A stretch of 41,142 bases of DNA from an uncultured Pelagibacteraceae bacterium (GTDB taxonomy: Bacteria > Pseudomonadota > Alphaproteobacteria > Pelagibacterales > Pelagibacteraceae): positions 1-41,142 of the forward strand of contig CACGCL010000010.1 in NCBI GenBank assembly GCA_902571525.1, given 5' to 3'. The position numbers and the translations under genes were made by a program. Below, one piece after another: positions 7,249 through 15,773 of this stretch (the first letter of the stretch is position 1; each line of letters starts with the position of its first letter). Below the pieces are notes generated by a model that was not told the DNA's origin, made no database searches, and saw only the letters and a program-made list of their open reading frames with translations.

Positions 7249-8240
7249 TAATGTACCTTATTTTCTTCCCAAAGTTTTTTAATATCAACGAAAGGCGAAA
7301 GTCCATAGCTAGAATTTACATTTGTGAGATGAACGGAAAGAGTATTTATCGGAGATATACCCAGTTCATCTACTAAAATTTCATTTAAATATTTCTCAAA
7401 AGGATCATGTCTTTTTTCACAAGTTTTTTTTAAATTATCCCAATACTTATCAAGCATTTTTTTTGATATTATAAAAGTGCATAAAATTTTTCTAATCGTC
7501 TGCCAATGTTGATTACTTCCTATTAAAATATTTGTTTTTTTATTTGTCATGTAGTTATAAGGATAATCACACGGACAAACTATAATATCTTTATTAATTT
7601 GTGAACTTATTCTTTCATAAGTATTTATCATATCATTCAGAGAGTTTTCAAAATGCAAATAATCATCTTCAACAAAATAAATTAAATCACAGCTTTCGTT
7701 TTTAGCAATCTCAAAACACTTTAATAGACTCGATAAATTTGAAAACGTTTGATCATTGTCATTTTCTAGTATTTTTTCTTTGTGTTCTTCTTTATTGTGA
7801 TTTATGAACTCATAACTTGCATGATGCTTGCTTAAAACTTCCTTTATTTTGAGTAAGTTTTCTTGTTTAGAATTATCATCAATTATTATTAACTTAATAT
7901 TGATTTCTGAATTTTGTTTTTTAATTTTATTTATAGATTTTATTAGCGAATATAGACACCTTATTACATACTCAATCTTTGGTTCTTCAAAGATTCTCTT
8001 CTTATTTTGGTCCCATATATTAATATTGGAGTTAGTTCTAAAAATGACAGATAATTTGTTAATTTTTTTAGTCAATTTTACCTCACCTAGAGGAAGAACT
8101 ATCGACTTATCTTTATTAGATAAATTTTGATCTAAAGATTTTTCTAGGGTTGGTGAATAAAATTGATTTTGATCTATAATTTCATATCCAACAATCTTAG
8201 AAATCTTTATAAATAATTTTTTAAAGATGTTTTTTTTCAT
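7248..8240 (-). CDS. Glycosyltransferase family 2-like protein (GT-A fold)
   Basis: 330 residues, soluble, Lys/Asn-rich. The GT-A pattern is visible: a strand ending LIIIDDNS (DD at 121-122), then a DXD-like VEDDY at 190-194 preceded by DLIYF, which would bind the metal and nucleotide sugar. The region at 290-330 (LGISPINTLSVHLTNVNSS) resembles acceptor-side elements only loosely. No membrane segment. Lead gene of the cutA-bcp operon, facing away from a rhodanese gene. Donor and acceptor unknown; a surface glycan role is a guess from the family. Confidence 0.6.
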   Translation of the reverse strand: MKKNIFKKLFIKISKIVGYEIIDQNQFYSPTLEKSLDQNLSNKDKSIVLPLGEVKLTKKINKLSVIFRTNSNINIWDQNKKRIFEEPKIEYVIRCLYSLIKSINKIKKQNSEINIKLIIIDDNSKQENLLKIKEVLSKHHASYEFINHNKEEHKEKILENDNDQTFSNLSSLLKCFEIAKNESCDLIYFVEDDYLHFENSLNDMINTYERISSQINKDIIVCPCDYPYNYMTNKKTNILIGSNQHWQTIRKILCTFIISKKMLDKYWDNLKKTCEKRHDPFEKYLNEILVDELGISPINTLSVHLTNVNSSYGLSPFVDIKKLWEENKVH

Positions 8241-8269
8241 TTTTTTTGATATTAACAGATTACATATAT

Positions 8270-8653
8270 ATGACCATTAAATCATCAAAAGAACTTGTTA
8301 ATAACGCTTTAAAAGAAATTAAAACCATAACCAGCGATGAAGCAGCAAAATTGTTTAAAGAAAATAATTGTAATTTAATAGATATAAGAGACATAAGGGA
8401 ACTTGAAAGAGAAGGAAAAGTTAAAGACTCCTTACACATTCCAAGAGGTATGTTGGAATTTTGGATGGATCCATCAAGTCCATATTATAAGGAAGGAAAA
8501 GTTGATTCATCAAAGGAAATAGTATTGTTTTGTGCTGCTGGTTTTAGATCTGCTCTTGCAACAAAAACATTACAAGATATGGGTTTCAAAAATGTTTCAC
8601 ATATTGATGGAGGGTTTGGATCAATAAAGAAAAGTGATTTCGAAATTATTTAG
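8270..8653 (+). CDS. Single-domain rhodanese-like sulfurtransferase
   Basis: A rhodanese domain with the active-site loop CAAGFRS (Cys88 counting from the ATG at 8270), preceded by NLIDIRD and HIPRG and followed by HIDGGFGS, the standard order. Likely transfers sulfane sulfur from thiosulfate or a persulfide. A TTG at 8246 in frame would add 8 residues, but the ATG at 8270 gives the usual N terminus. The end overlaps the convergent HCCA-isomerase-like gene by 8 bases. Confidence 0.88.
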   Translation: MTIKSSKELVNNALKEIKTITSDEAAKLFKENNCNLIDIRDIRELEREGKVKDSLHIPRGMLEFWMDPSSPYYKEGKVDSSKEIVLFCAAGFRSALATKTLQDMGFKNVSHIDGGFGSIKKSDFEII

Positions 8654-9230
8654 ATATATCATCAATCACGTAATCCAATCTATCCTGACCCCAATAAACT
8701 TTATCTTTGTGTATAAAACTAGGAGCTCCAAATATTTTTTTTGTAAAAGCCTCATTTGTCATTTCTTTTAACTTGTCTTTGATAGCTTGATTTTCTATAT
8801 CTTTAAAAAATTTGTCAATATCAACGCCTATTTCATTTAATTTTTTCTCAAATATTTTTCTATCTGATAAATCTAAATTAAGTTGCCAGTAGGATTCAAA
8901 AAAAATGTCTATATATTTTTCAAGCAAGTTTTCTTCTAATACCAATGTTCCTCTCATCAGATATAGTGAATTTATTGGAAATTTATCATTAAAATAAAAA
9001 TTTATGCCAAGCTTCTTCGAAACCATTATGCAATCTTGGATCATAAAATCATTTTTATGTCCAATAAATGCGTTGGCTGTAATACCTGCTAATTTATGCA
9101 AACCTCCAAGAAGCATCGGTTTATACAAAAAATCAATATTAGTATTTTTTTTAATTTCTTTAATTCTTTTGTGAGCAATAAAGGTATATGGGCTTGAAAA
9201 GTCGTAAAAAAAATCAACCTTGTTATTCAT
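8646..9230 (-). CDS. DsbA/kappa-class GST superfamily, 2-hydroxychromene-2-carboxylate isomerase-like
   Basis: 194 residues with the family opening VDFFYDFSSPYTF (Ser13 is the glutathione-side serine in characterised homologues) and the closing block IFGAPSFIHKDKVYWGQDRLDYV. No CXXC is present at the thioredoxin position, so it is not a disulfide oxidoreductase. Known members isomerise hydroxychromene carboxylate in naphthalene breakdown, but most marine homologues are of unknown substrate; no aromatic pathway genes are nearby. It follows the ABA4-like gene with an 8-base overlap. Confidence 0.87.
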   Translation of the reverse strand: MNNKVDFFYDFSSPYTFIAHKRIKEIKKNTNIDFLYKPMLLGGLHKLAGITANAFIGHKNDFMIQDCIMVSKKLGINFYFNDKFPINSLYLMRGTLVLEENLLEKYIDIFFESYWQLNLDLSDRKIFEKKLNEIGVDIDKFFKDIENQAIKDKLKEMTNEAFTKKIFGAPSFIHKDKVYWGQDRLDYVIDDISK

Positions 9231-9696
9231 ATAATGACAATCTTTTCGCGAAAAAAATCCTTATTAACCAATATAAAAAAAGTCCAATAGGGCCAATAAA
9301 ATATGTAATTAAAAGTGGAAAGAAAACGAAAAATTTTGAAATAGAAAACTTTAAGCTATCATTAACAATCCAAGCGCCACAAAATAAATTTATTGCTAAA
9401 AAGTGGCACCAAAACATAATCAAAAAGCCTGTTTCAGAAAATAATACAGAAAGTTGCTCAATACCCAGGTATAGATTAAAATTATTTATGAATTCAAAAT
9501 CATTTAAAAAAAAATAATAAAATAAATATACATAAACAAAAGAAAAAATCATAAAAGGGAAGATAGATCTCACCATATATTTACTCACGCCTGAGTTAGG
9601 AAAAAACAAAAGAATTATCCAAAAAGGCAAAACTCCTAAATTCAACCATAGGTAAATCATTTGAGGTGTGAAAAAGATATTAATTTGTTCAATCAT
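9223..9696 (-). CDS. ABA4-like membrane protein (DUF4281)
   Basis: 157 residues with four to five hydrophobic helices. The conserved pattern of the ABA4/DUF4281 family is visible: MFWCHFLAINLFCGAWIVND in the middle, then LLITYFIGPIGLFLYWLIR near the C terminus. ABA4 in plants is needed for neoxanthin formation; bacterial roles are not settled. Overlaps the start of the downstream isomerase-like gene by 8 bases, suggesting co-translation. Confidence 0.75.
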   Translation of the reverse strand: MIEQINIFFTPQMIYLWLNLGVLPFWIILLFFPNSGVSKYMVRSIFPFMIFSFVYVYLFYYFFLNDFEFINNFNLYLGIEQLSVLFSETGFLIMFWCHFLAINLFCGAWIVNDSLKFSISKFFVFFPLLITYFIGPIGLFLYWLIRIFFAKRLSLYE

Positions 9697-9724
9697 AAAA
9701 ATTTATATTATATTAAAAATTTGA

Positions 9725-10288
9725 ATGATTCCTTTAAAAAATAAAAAAAAAAATCTTGAGACAACAGTGGAAGAGATGAGAGATTTTTCAGTAACTTATA
9801 TTGAAAAATACGCACCATCAAAACAACAATTAAGGACCTATTTACTTAAAAAATATTTAAAGTTCGGAGCCCCGGGTGTAAAAAAAAATGAAATTAAAGA
9901 TCTTATAGATGTAGTTTTATCTGAACTTGAAGATACTAAATATTTAAATGATAAATTTTATTCTAACAGTAAAGCAAAAAATCTCGTTCAAAGAGGAAAT
10001 TCTATAAATAAGATAAGAAATTACTTGATGTCTAAAGGTATTGACCAAAAATTTGTAAAAGAAACTTTAGATAAAATTAAGGATGAAAATGAAGACCAGG
10101 ATTTTTTTTCAGCATTGAAGGTGTGTAAAAAAAGAAGAATTGGTCCATGTAGAGCAGAAGATAATAGACCATTATTTTATAAAAAAGACATTGCAATTTT
10201 AGCAAGAAATGGTTTCGATTTTGACACTTCAAAAAGAGCAATGGATCTCTCGAAAGAAGACTATGAAAAAATTACTCGTCTTTTTTAA
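9725..10288 (+). CDS. recX: RecX family regulatory protein
   Basis: 187 residues made almost wholly of short three-helix repeats, the RecX pattern: RTYLLKKYLKFG, then DLIDVVLSELEDTKYLNDKFYS and KIRNYLMSKGIDQKFVKETL. RecX binds RecA filaments and limits recombination. recA is not adjacent, as is common in alphaproteobacteria. The C-terminal part (ILARNGFDFDTSKRAM) matches the third repeat. Its last 17 bases overlap a small convergent gene on the other strand. Confidence 0.85.
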   Translation: MIPLKNKKKNLETTVEEMRDFSVTYIEKYAPSKQQLRTYLLKKYLKFGAPGVKKNEIKDLIDVVLSELEDTKYLNDKFYSNSKAKNLVQRGNSINKIRNYLMSKGIDQKFVKETLDKIKDENEDQDFFSALKVCKKRRIGPCRAEDNRPLFYKKDIAILARNGFDFDTSKRAMDLSKEDYEKITRLF

Positions 10289-10421
10289 TGTCCCTATTTT
10301 TTTCCTCTAAATAAAACTTAATCTTTGATTTAACATAATTTTTCACAAACACAAACACTACCAATCCAAAAATTGAAACACTAACAACTATAATTAATAT
10401 AATTCTAAGTTGTTCACTCAT
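10272..10421 (-). CDS. Small single-pass membrane protein (49 aa), unknown function
   Basis: ATG at 10421, TAA at 10272-10274. Residues about 6-26 form one hydrophobic helix, followed by a charged cytoplasmic-type tail (KNYVKSKIKFYLEEKNRDIKKDE). The start overlaps the cysQ stop by 8 bases, which points to translational coupling in the DUF3553-cysQ unit. The coherent TM-plus-charged-tail layout supports a real gene. No family recognised. Confidence 0.6.
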   Translation of the reverse strand: MSEQLRIILIIVVSVSIFGLVVFVFVKNYVKSKIKFYLEEKNRDIKKDE

Positions 10422-11196
10422 TTAGAAGCAATCTTTGACTTTTAACAACTAAACTCGGATTCTTAAAATCTTTTTTTCCATATAAAATTTCATCACCATT
10501 CATATCTTTAACTGATCCTCCAGCATTTCTTAATATCGCATCTCCAGCAGCAATGTCCCACTCTGACGCTCTTGGATCAGCAACATACAAATCAAACTCA
10601 CCAGATGCAACGACACAAAACTTATAAGAACTTTTCATTTTTGTAATACTCTTTATTTTATATCTATTATGAATTTCTTTTATTTCATCTTTTATATTAT
10701 CAGAATAAACCAATGCTAATAATTCATCATTTTTAGAACTTAATCCTGAGTCTAATTTCATTTCTTTTTTATTTTTAATTTCAAAACTATTGTTCTTACT
10801 AAAAGTATAAAACAATCTTTTTTTTGCAGGAGCATTAATAATAGCTACCTCTGGTTTTTTATTAATTATAAGACCTGCGTTAAGAGTAAATTCATCTCTG
10901 TTATTTAAATAGTCGTACGTACCATCTATTGGATCTATCAACCAAAATGTTGAAAGATTTTCAATATTTTTATTGTCAGAAACCTCTTCTGATACAATTG
11001 GTATCTGCGGGGTGATTTCTTTTATTTTATTAGTGATAATTTTGTTAACCTCTAGGTCACCATTAGTAACCGGAGTATTATCCTCTTTAATAATCTTTTT
11101 TAAACCTTTATCCCTTAAATCGAGAGCTATGTTTCCAGCATTGATAAAAGTATCAATCAATTCATATACTATTTGTTTTTTTATTTCATTATCCAT
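10414..11196 (-). CDS. cysQ: Inositol-monophosphatase superfamily, CysQ-like 3'(2'),5'-bisphosphate nucleotidase
   Basis: 260 residues. Metal-site motifs are present: Glu pair in PIVSEEV (70-71), DPIDGT at 88-93, and EWDIAAGDAILRNAGG near 213-228. The block DGTYDYLNNRDEFTLNAGLI resembles CysQ (GEFTVNIAL) more than true inositol phosphatases. CysQ hydrolyses PAP, recycling the by-product of PAPS use. Sits between DUF3553 (8-base overlap) and a small membrane protein (8-base overlap). An inositol- or fructose-phosphatase role cannot be excluded. Confidence 0.85.
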   Translation of the reverse strand: MDNEIKKQIVYELIDTFINAGNIALDLRDKGLKKIIKEDNTPVTNGDLEVNKIITNKIKEITPQIPIVSEEVSDNKNIENLSTFWLIDPIDGTYDYLNNRDEFTLNAGLIINKKPEVAIINAPAKKRLFYTFSKNNSFEIKNKKEMKLDSGLSSKNDELLALVYSDNIKDEIKEIHNRYKIKSITKMKSSYKFCVVASGEFDLYVADPRASEWDIAAGDAILRNAGGSVKDMNGDEILYGKKDFKNPSLVVKSQRLLLNE

Positions 11197-11365
11197 TTGA
11201 ATTTAATCTAACCAGCTCCACAATATTTGAGTTTATTACTTTTTTACCAACATTTTCAAAATTTACAGTTACTTTGCCTTTTATAATAGATTGAACTTGT
11301 CCAACTCCCCAATCTTTTTGATTGGGGTTAACTACTTTGTCACCTGGTTCGAAATCTAATATCAT
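11189..11365 (-). CDS. DUF3553 family small protein (58 aa)
   Basis: Read on the reverse strand from ATG at 11365: FEPGDKVVNPNQKDWGVGQV, then VTVNFENVGKKVI, which is the DUF3553 signature seen in alphaproteobacteria (a small SH3-like/CarD-like beta fold by resemblance). It is too short for many ORF callers. Ends inside the cysQ start (8-base overlap, ATGGATAATG-type junction). Divergent from mnmA with a 42-base gap that must hold both promoters. Confidence 0.85.
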   Translation of the reverse strand: MILDFEPGDKVVNPNQKDWGVGQVQSIIKGKVTVNFENVGKKVINSNIVELVRLNSNG

Positions 11366-11407
11366 TTAGTTTAACTTATAATAGAAAAAAGTATAATTTC
11401 CACACGA

Positions 11408-12523
11408 ATGAAAAATATTTTTAATTCTCTCGGGTTTGAAAAGAGACCAAAAGACACAACTATAGTTGTAGCTATGTCCGGAGGAGTTGATTCATCAACA
11501 GTTGCGGGAATGATGAAAAAAGAGGGTTACAACGTAATTGGCATCACATTAAAATTATATGACAACAGTAAAGAAGTATCTGCCTCAAAAACTTGTTGTT
11601 CAGGTCAAGATATATTTGATGCTAAAAGAGTTGCTAACAAATTAGATATAGAGCATAAAATTTTGTATTACCAAAACAAATTTAAGGAAGGTGTCATCGA
11701 CAATTTCGTGGATAGTTATGTAAAAGGAGAAACACCAATTCCATGTGTTCAATGTAATAAAACAGTTAAATTTAATGATTTATTTCAAGAGTCACTAAAT
11801 ATAAAAGCTGACGCTTTAGTTACTGGTCATTATGTAAAAAGTATAACAAAAAATAATCAAACAGAGATGTACAGAGCCATTGATACCAATAGAGATCAAA
11901 GTTATTTTTTATTTAATACTACTAGGGATCAATTGAATTTTTTAAGATTTCCACTTGGAAATTTATTAAAAAAAGAAACAAGAGAAATAGCAAAAGAACT
12001 CCAATTAAATGTAGCGGACAAACCAGATAGTCAAGATATCTGTTTTGTTCCAAATGGTGACTATGTCTCAGTAATTCATAAATTTAGACCAGATGCATTC
12101 AAAAGAGGGAATATCAAGAATTCTGAAGGAAAAGTTTTAGGAGTTCATGACGGAATAGTAAATTTCACTATTGGTCAAAGAAGGGGAATAATGATTGCTG
12201 CTAAAGAACCTTTATATGTAATTGATATAAATTCAGAAAAAAATGAAATAATTGTTGGAGAAAAAAAAGAGTTAATAAAAAAAAATATCAATTTAAAAAA
12301 CTTAAACTTTTTAGCTGAGGAAAAGTATTTTGACGAGGACATTTTTGTAAAAGTAAGATCCACTGGAAAACTCTTAAAATCTAAACTAAATTTAAATAAC
12401 GGTTCATCATCTTTAACACTCTTGGAGGACGAATATGGTATTTCACCTGGTCAGGCATGTGTTTTTTATAAAAAAGATAAGGAGGGTGATAGAGTATTAG
12501 GTGGAGGATGGATAACAAAATGA
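11408..12523 (+). CDS. mnmA: tRNA-specific 2-thiouridylase MnmA
   Basis: Thiolates U34 of tRNA Lys/Glu/Gln using ATP and persulfide sulfur. The PP-loop AMSGGVDSS is at 22-30; the catalytic pair is Cys116 (CVQCNK; Cys113 also present) and Cys212 (SQDICFVP). DQSYFLF and FTIGQRRG are conserved blocks. Length 371 is normal. The ATG at 11408 follows a short leader; the gene ends one base before the stop of the convergent membrane-protein gene. Confidence 0.96.
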   Translation: MKNIFNSLGFEKRPKDTTIVVAMSGGVDSSTVAGMMKKEGYNVIGITLKLYDNSKEVSASKTCCSGQDIFDAKRVANKLDIEHKILYYQNKFKEGVIDNFVDSYVKGETPIPCVQCNKTVKFNDLFQESLNIKADALVTGHYVKSITKNNQTEMYRAIDTNRDQSYFLFNTTRDQLNFLRFPLGNLLKKETREIAKELQLNVADKPDSQDICFVPNGDYVSVIHKFRPDAFKRGNIKNSEGKVLGVHDGIVNFTIGQRRGIMIAAKEPLYVIDINSEKNEIIVGEKKELIKKNINLKNLNFLAEEKYFDEDIFVKVRSTGKLLKSKLNLNNGSSSLTLLEDEYGISPGQACVFYKKDKEGDRVLGGGWITK

Positions 12524-13213
12524 TTATTTTTGTTTCTTCCACATAAAAAAAGTCAAAACATAAAACAATATAACACCTAAAAAAAAGTCCCATTCTAATG
12601 CATGCTTGATATGCTTATTTCCTGGCATACTTACAATTGGAATACTAACAATCATAGTAATAACTAAAAGAGATACTAAAATTGCCTTTAATTTTAAAAA
12701 TTTAATATTTATAAAACTCAGTAATTTATTTTTAATCGAATAAAAAGTTATGACCAAATAAGCTTGGGCTACTACTTCAAAAATTATAAATAATAACATA
12801 ATCACTCTTCTAAATAATTTGTAAAGATCATAATCAAATTTTATACCCAAAAAAATTGAGTGAACTACCAAACAGATTGCAGAACTAATTCCAAAAAATA
12901 AAATTTTTCTAATATTTTTATGGTCTCCATAAGTATTAAGAATAATAACTTTAATAAAAAGCCAATATCTTATTAATAAATATGCTGTAAGGAACATGGC
13001 AGGTTTAAAAATTAAATATGTTGGAAATACTCTTGCTGTTCTACTTATTGATGCACCACCATCAATGTAAGGAATTGTAAAATGGATAATATGCTCTTTA
13101 TTTGGAAAAAGGTCATGAAATGTCGTAATCAATATTAAGCAAGTATTTATTGCTACGAAAGGAACTATAAAGATCCATATACTTATGGATTTTACTTTAT
13201 TTATTGTATCCAT
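12524..13213 (-). CDS. Multi-pass membrane protein, possibly Frag1/DRAM/Sfk1-like
   Basis: 229 residues with six predicted hydrophobic helices. The first loop has PYIDGGASISRTARVFPTYL and the C-terminal part has HIKHALEWDFFLGV before the last helix; a proline/glycine loop and an EW motif before the final helix recall the Frag1/DRAM/Sfk1 family. This is pattern resemblance only. It is followed by nothing on the same strand before mnmA ends (convergent), and preceded by a tiny basic-protein gene 11 bases upstream. Confidence 0.5.
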   Translation of the reverse strand: MDTINKVKSISIWIFIVPFVAINTCLILITTFHDLFPNKEHIIHFTIPYIDGGASISRTARVFPTYLIFKPAMFLTAYLLIRYWLFIKVIILNTYGDHKNIRKILFFGISSAICLVVHSIFLGIKFDYDLYKLFRRVIMLLFIIFEVVAQAYLVITFYSIKNKLLSFINIKFLKLKAILVSLLVITMIVSIPIVSMPGNKHIKHALEWDFFLGVILFYVLTFFMWKKQK

Positions 13214-13224
13214 TTTGAGTAGAT

Positions 13225-13308
13225 TTATTTTTTCTTATTTTTTTTTCTAGCTCTTCTTTTTTTTGATCCCATTTTTCTTCTACCGCGATGTTTCTTTGGG
13301 TATCCCAT
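13225..13308 (-). CDS. Tiny, very basic protein (27 aa), possibly ribosome-associated
   Basis: ATG at 13308 with an ideal SD, GGAGG at 13315-13319, six bases upstream; such a perfect SD is rare in this window. The peptide starts MGYPKKHRGRRKMG and is about 60% Lys/Arg. Size and charge resemble tiny ribosomal proteins (bTHX, AURKAIP1/COX24-type), but identity is not established. It stops 11 bases before the membrane-protein gene, so the SD could alternatively belong to a leader ORF for that gene. Confidence 0.55.
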   Translation of the reverse strand: MGYPKKHRGRRKMGSKKRRARKKNKKK

Positions 13309-13383
13309 ATATTACCTCCATTTATTATTTTATTGACTTATATGTGGGATATAGCATTGTAATATTTAGTTATCAAATTTTTA

Positions 13384-14559
13384 ATGGGTCATTCTTTCAA
13401 AACTTTTTTAAAACAAGCTGGTAAAGATTTTTATAATCAGTCCGTAAATCCTCCAGTTGTAAGAGCATCTACAATTTTATTTAAGTCATTTTATGAAATT
13501 AAAAAAATGCAGAAAAAACATTTAAAATATCCTACAGAGGGCCATTTTGATTATGGTAGACAAGGCACCTCTACCACACATGCTTTATCTAAAATTTTAA
13601 ACAAGTTAGAGGAATCTTATCATGTTTTTTTAACTCCCACAGGTTTTGGAGCTATATTTCTTGCAATGTTAAGTGTTGTGAGACCTGGTGATGAAATTTT
13701 AGTATCTGATCCAATTTATAGTCCCACAAGAATATTAACTAAGGATTTTTTTAAAGAATTTAATATTAAAACAATATTTTATAACCCTAAGGATTTATCT
13801 ACTCTTAAAAATAATATTACAAAAAAAACAAAATTGATTTTTGTCGAGAATCCTGGAAGTAATACATTTGAATTTCAAGACTTATTAAAAATAATTTCTA
13901 TAGCTAAAAGAAAAAGAATTTTTACTGCAATGGATAATACTTGGGGTACACCATATTTTATAAAACCTATTAAACTTGGATTTGATATGGCCATTGTATC
14001 AGCTACCAAATATTACTCTGGACACTCAGATGTAATGGGAGGAAGTTTAGCAGTTAATAAAAAAGTATTCAAATATGTTCAAAAAGCTGAAAAAATCTCT
14101 GGTTTGAGAATGGGACCTGATGATGCTTATTTAATAATTAGAGGTATAAGAACACTAGATACAAGATTAGACAGACATGAGGAGAATGCAAAAAAAATTG
14201 CTTCTTTTTTGAGCAAACATAAAAATATTACTGTTTTGTATCCTTATAAAAAAGGAACTGAAGATTATAAGATGTGGAAGAAGTACTACAAAGGCTCATC
14301 CGGTTTAATGGGTTTAAAAATAAAATCAAAAAACAAGAGATCTATATCAAAATTTGTTAATTCATTGAAATTATTTGGTTACGGTTACAGTTGGGGTGGT
14401 TTTGAAAGTTTGGCTCTACACCAAGAACTCAAAGCTCAGGGAAAGAGAAAATATACAAATTTAAATAAAAATGATCATATAGTCAGACTGCATATTGGAC
14501 TAGAAGATCCAAAAGATTTGATAAATGATTTAAAAAAATCTTTAAAATTTATCAAATGA
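13384..14559 (+). CDS. metC: Cystathionine beta-lyase-like PLP enzyme (Cys/Met metabolism family)
   Basis: 391 residues, PLP fold type I. Lys209 in SATKYYSGHSDVMGG is the Schiff-base lysine; YGRQGTSTTHAL (57-68), LTPTGFGAI and the Asp of MDNTWGTPY (184) are the other cofactor contacts. The motif set fits the beta-lyase branch: cystathionine or cysteine-S-conjugates to homocysteine/thiol, pyruvate and ammonia. Overlaps the MFS gene by 4 bases (ATGA), so a transported thioether or amino acid substrate is possible. MetC versus a general C-S lyase is not resolved. Confidence 0.85.
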   Translation: MGHSFKTFLKQAGKDFYNQSVNPPVVRASTILFKSFYEIKKMQKKHLKYPTEGHFDYGRQGTSTTHALSKILNKLEESYHVFLTPTGFGAIFLAMLSVVRPGDEILVSDPIYSPTRILTKDFFKEFNIKTIFYNPKDLSTLKNNITKKTKLIFVENPGSNTFEFQDLLKIISIAKRKRIFTAMDNTWGTPYFIKPIKLGFDMAIVSATKYYSGHSDVMGGSLAVNKKVFKYVQKAEKISGLRMGPDDAYLIIRGIRTLDTRLDRHEENAKKIASFLSKHKNITVLYPYKKGTEDYKMWKKYYKGSSGLMGLKIKSKNKRSISKFVNSLKLFGYGYSWGGFESLALHQELKAQGKRKYTNLNKNDHIVRLHIGLEDPKDLINDLKKSLKFIK

Positions 14560-15773
14560 GTTCAGAAAAATTTATAAAAACTAACTTAGCTTTAGTTACT
14601 TTAATTGCAGCATCACTAGTCGTCTTTATATCTCTAAGTGTAAGACAAGTATTTGGGATGTTTTTTATGGACTTCAACGCAGATTTGGGAATTACAAATA
14701 CAGAATTTGGTCTTGCAATTGGCATTCAAATGCTAGGTTGGGGTTTATCAGGTCCAGTCTTTGGAGCAATTGCTGATAAATATGGTGGGCATAAAGCAAT
14801 ATCTCTGGCTTTTATTTTTTATATTGTTGGTATTTATTTTTTATACAATGGTCCTAATACTGGAATTTATTTTCAAATTTGGCTTGGAGTTTTAGTAGGA
14901 ATTGGATGTGGTGGAACAGCAATAAGTATACCCATGTCAATTGTTGGTAAACATTTCCCTTTATCAAACAGAACTATAGCTATGAGCATTGTAACTGCTG
15001 TTGGCTCATTTGGATACTTTTTATCGCCATTATTTACTAATTACTCACTTGGAAATAATGGGTGGGTTCAGACGTTGTTTTATTTTATGTTATTTTTATC
15101 ATTTGGATTATTAATATCCTTTTTTGTTCGATCCCCCCAAATAAACGAAACTAAAGACTCAAGTGATCAAACAACTACTGAGGCTTTAATAGAAGCTTTT
15201 AAAAATAAAAGTTACGTATTGCTTTTGTCAGGCTTTTTTGTTTGCGGGTTTCATATAACTTTAGTTGGAACACATGTTCCAAAATACGTAATCGACAGAG
15301 GATTAGAAGATTGGACAGCTGCGATGATTTTATCTTTAATAGGTCTTTTTAATATATTTGGCTCCTTATTAAGTGGTTATCTTTGTACAAAAGAAAAGAA
15401 AAAAACAATTTTGAGTATTATTTATTTCTTAAGAGGTGTTTCAATATGTTTGTTTATTTTCTTACCACCAAGCACATTAGGGTCAATTTTTTTCGGAGCA
15501 AGTTTTGGTATTTTATGGTTATCAACAGTCCCTGCCACAAGTGGTATTGTTGCACATATTTTTGGAACAAAATATTTAGGTCTTTTATATGGGCTTGTTT
15601 TTTTAAGCCATCAAATAGGGTCTTTTTTTGGGGCATATTTGGGTGGGTTATTTTATGATTTATATGGTTCTTATGACTATGCGTGGTATTTGGCAATTGC
15701 ATTATCAATATTTGCAGGTTTAATACATTTACCAATTAAAGAGCGAGCTATTGATCGATTACAAAAAGCATAA
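14556..15773 (+). CDS. Major facilitator superfamily transporter
   Basis: 405 residues, 12 hydrophobic helices in two halves. The MFS loop-2/3 signature appears as GAIADKYGGHKAIS after TM2. The N-terminal VRQVFGMFF and GWGLSGPVFG blocks are typical of monocarboxylate-type MFS carriers (MCT/OFA-like). Translationally coupled to the beta-lyase-like gene; pabB starts inside its last 23 bases. Substrate unknown; organic acids or a sulfur amino acid derivative are plausible. Confidence 0.85.
   Translation: MSSEKFIKTNLALVTLIAASLVVFISLSVRQVFGMFFMDFNADLGITNTEFGLAIGIQMLGWGLSGPVFGAIADKYGGHKAISLAFIFYIVGIYFLYNGPNTGIYFQIWLGVLVGIGCGGTAISIPMSIVGKHFPLSNRTIAMSIVTAVGSFGYFLSPLFTNYSLGNNGWVQTLFYFMLFLSFGLLISFFVRSPQINETKDSSDQTTTEALIEAFKNKSYVLLLSGFFVCGFHITLVGTHVPKYVIDRGLEDWTAAMILSLIGLFNIFGSLLSGYLCTKEKKKTILSIIYFLRGVSICLFIFLPPSTLGSIFFGASFGILWLSTVPATSGIVAHIFGTKYLGLLYGLVFLSHQIGSFFGAYLGGLFYDLYGSYDYAWYLAIALSIFAGLIHLPIKERAIDRLQKA

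Noticed and set aside
8246..8269. TTG start for the rhodanese gene
   Set aside because: ATG at 8270 gives a typical N terminus; the extra eight residues have no support.
9188..9517. 109-aa forward frame over the ABA4-like and isomerase-like genes
   Set aside because: Lys/Asn-rich antisense shadow; the reverse-strand proteins have recognisable motifs and a coupled junction.
15383..15735. Overlapping forward and reverse frames of about 90 aa within the MFS gene
   Set aside because: Both lie inside a well-formed MFS frame and show no family pattern.
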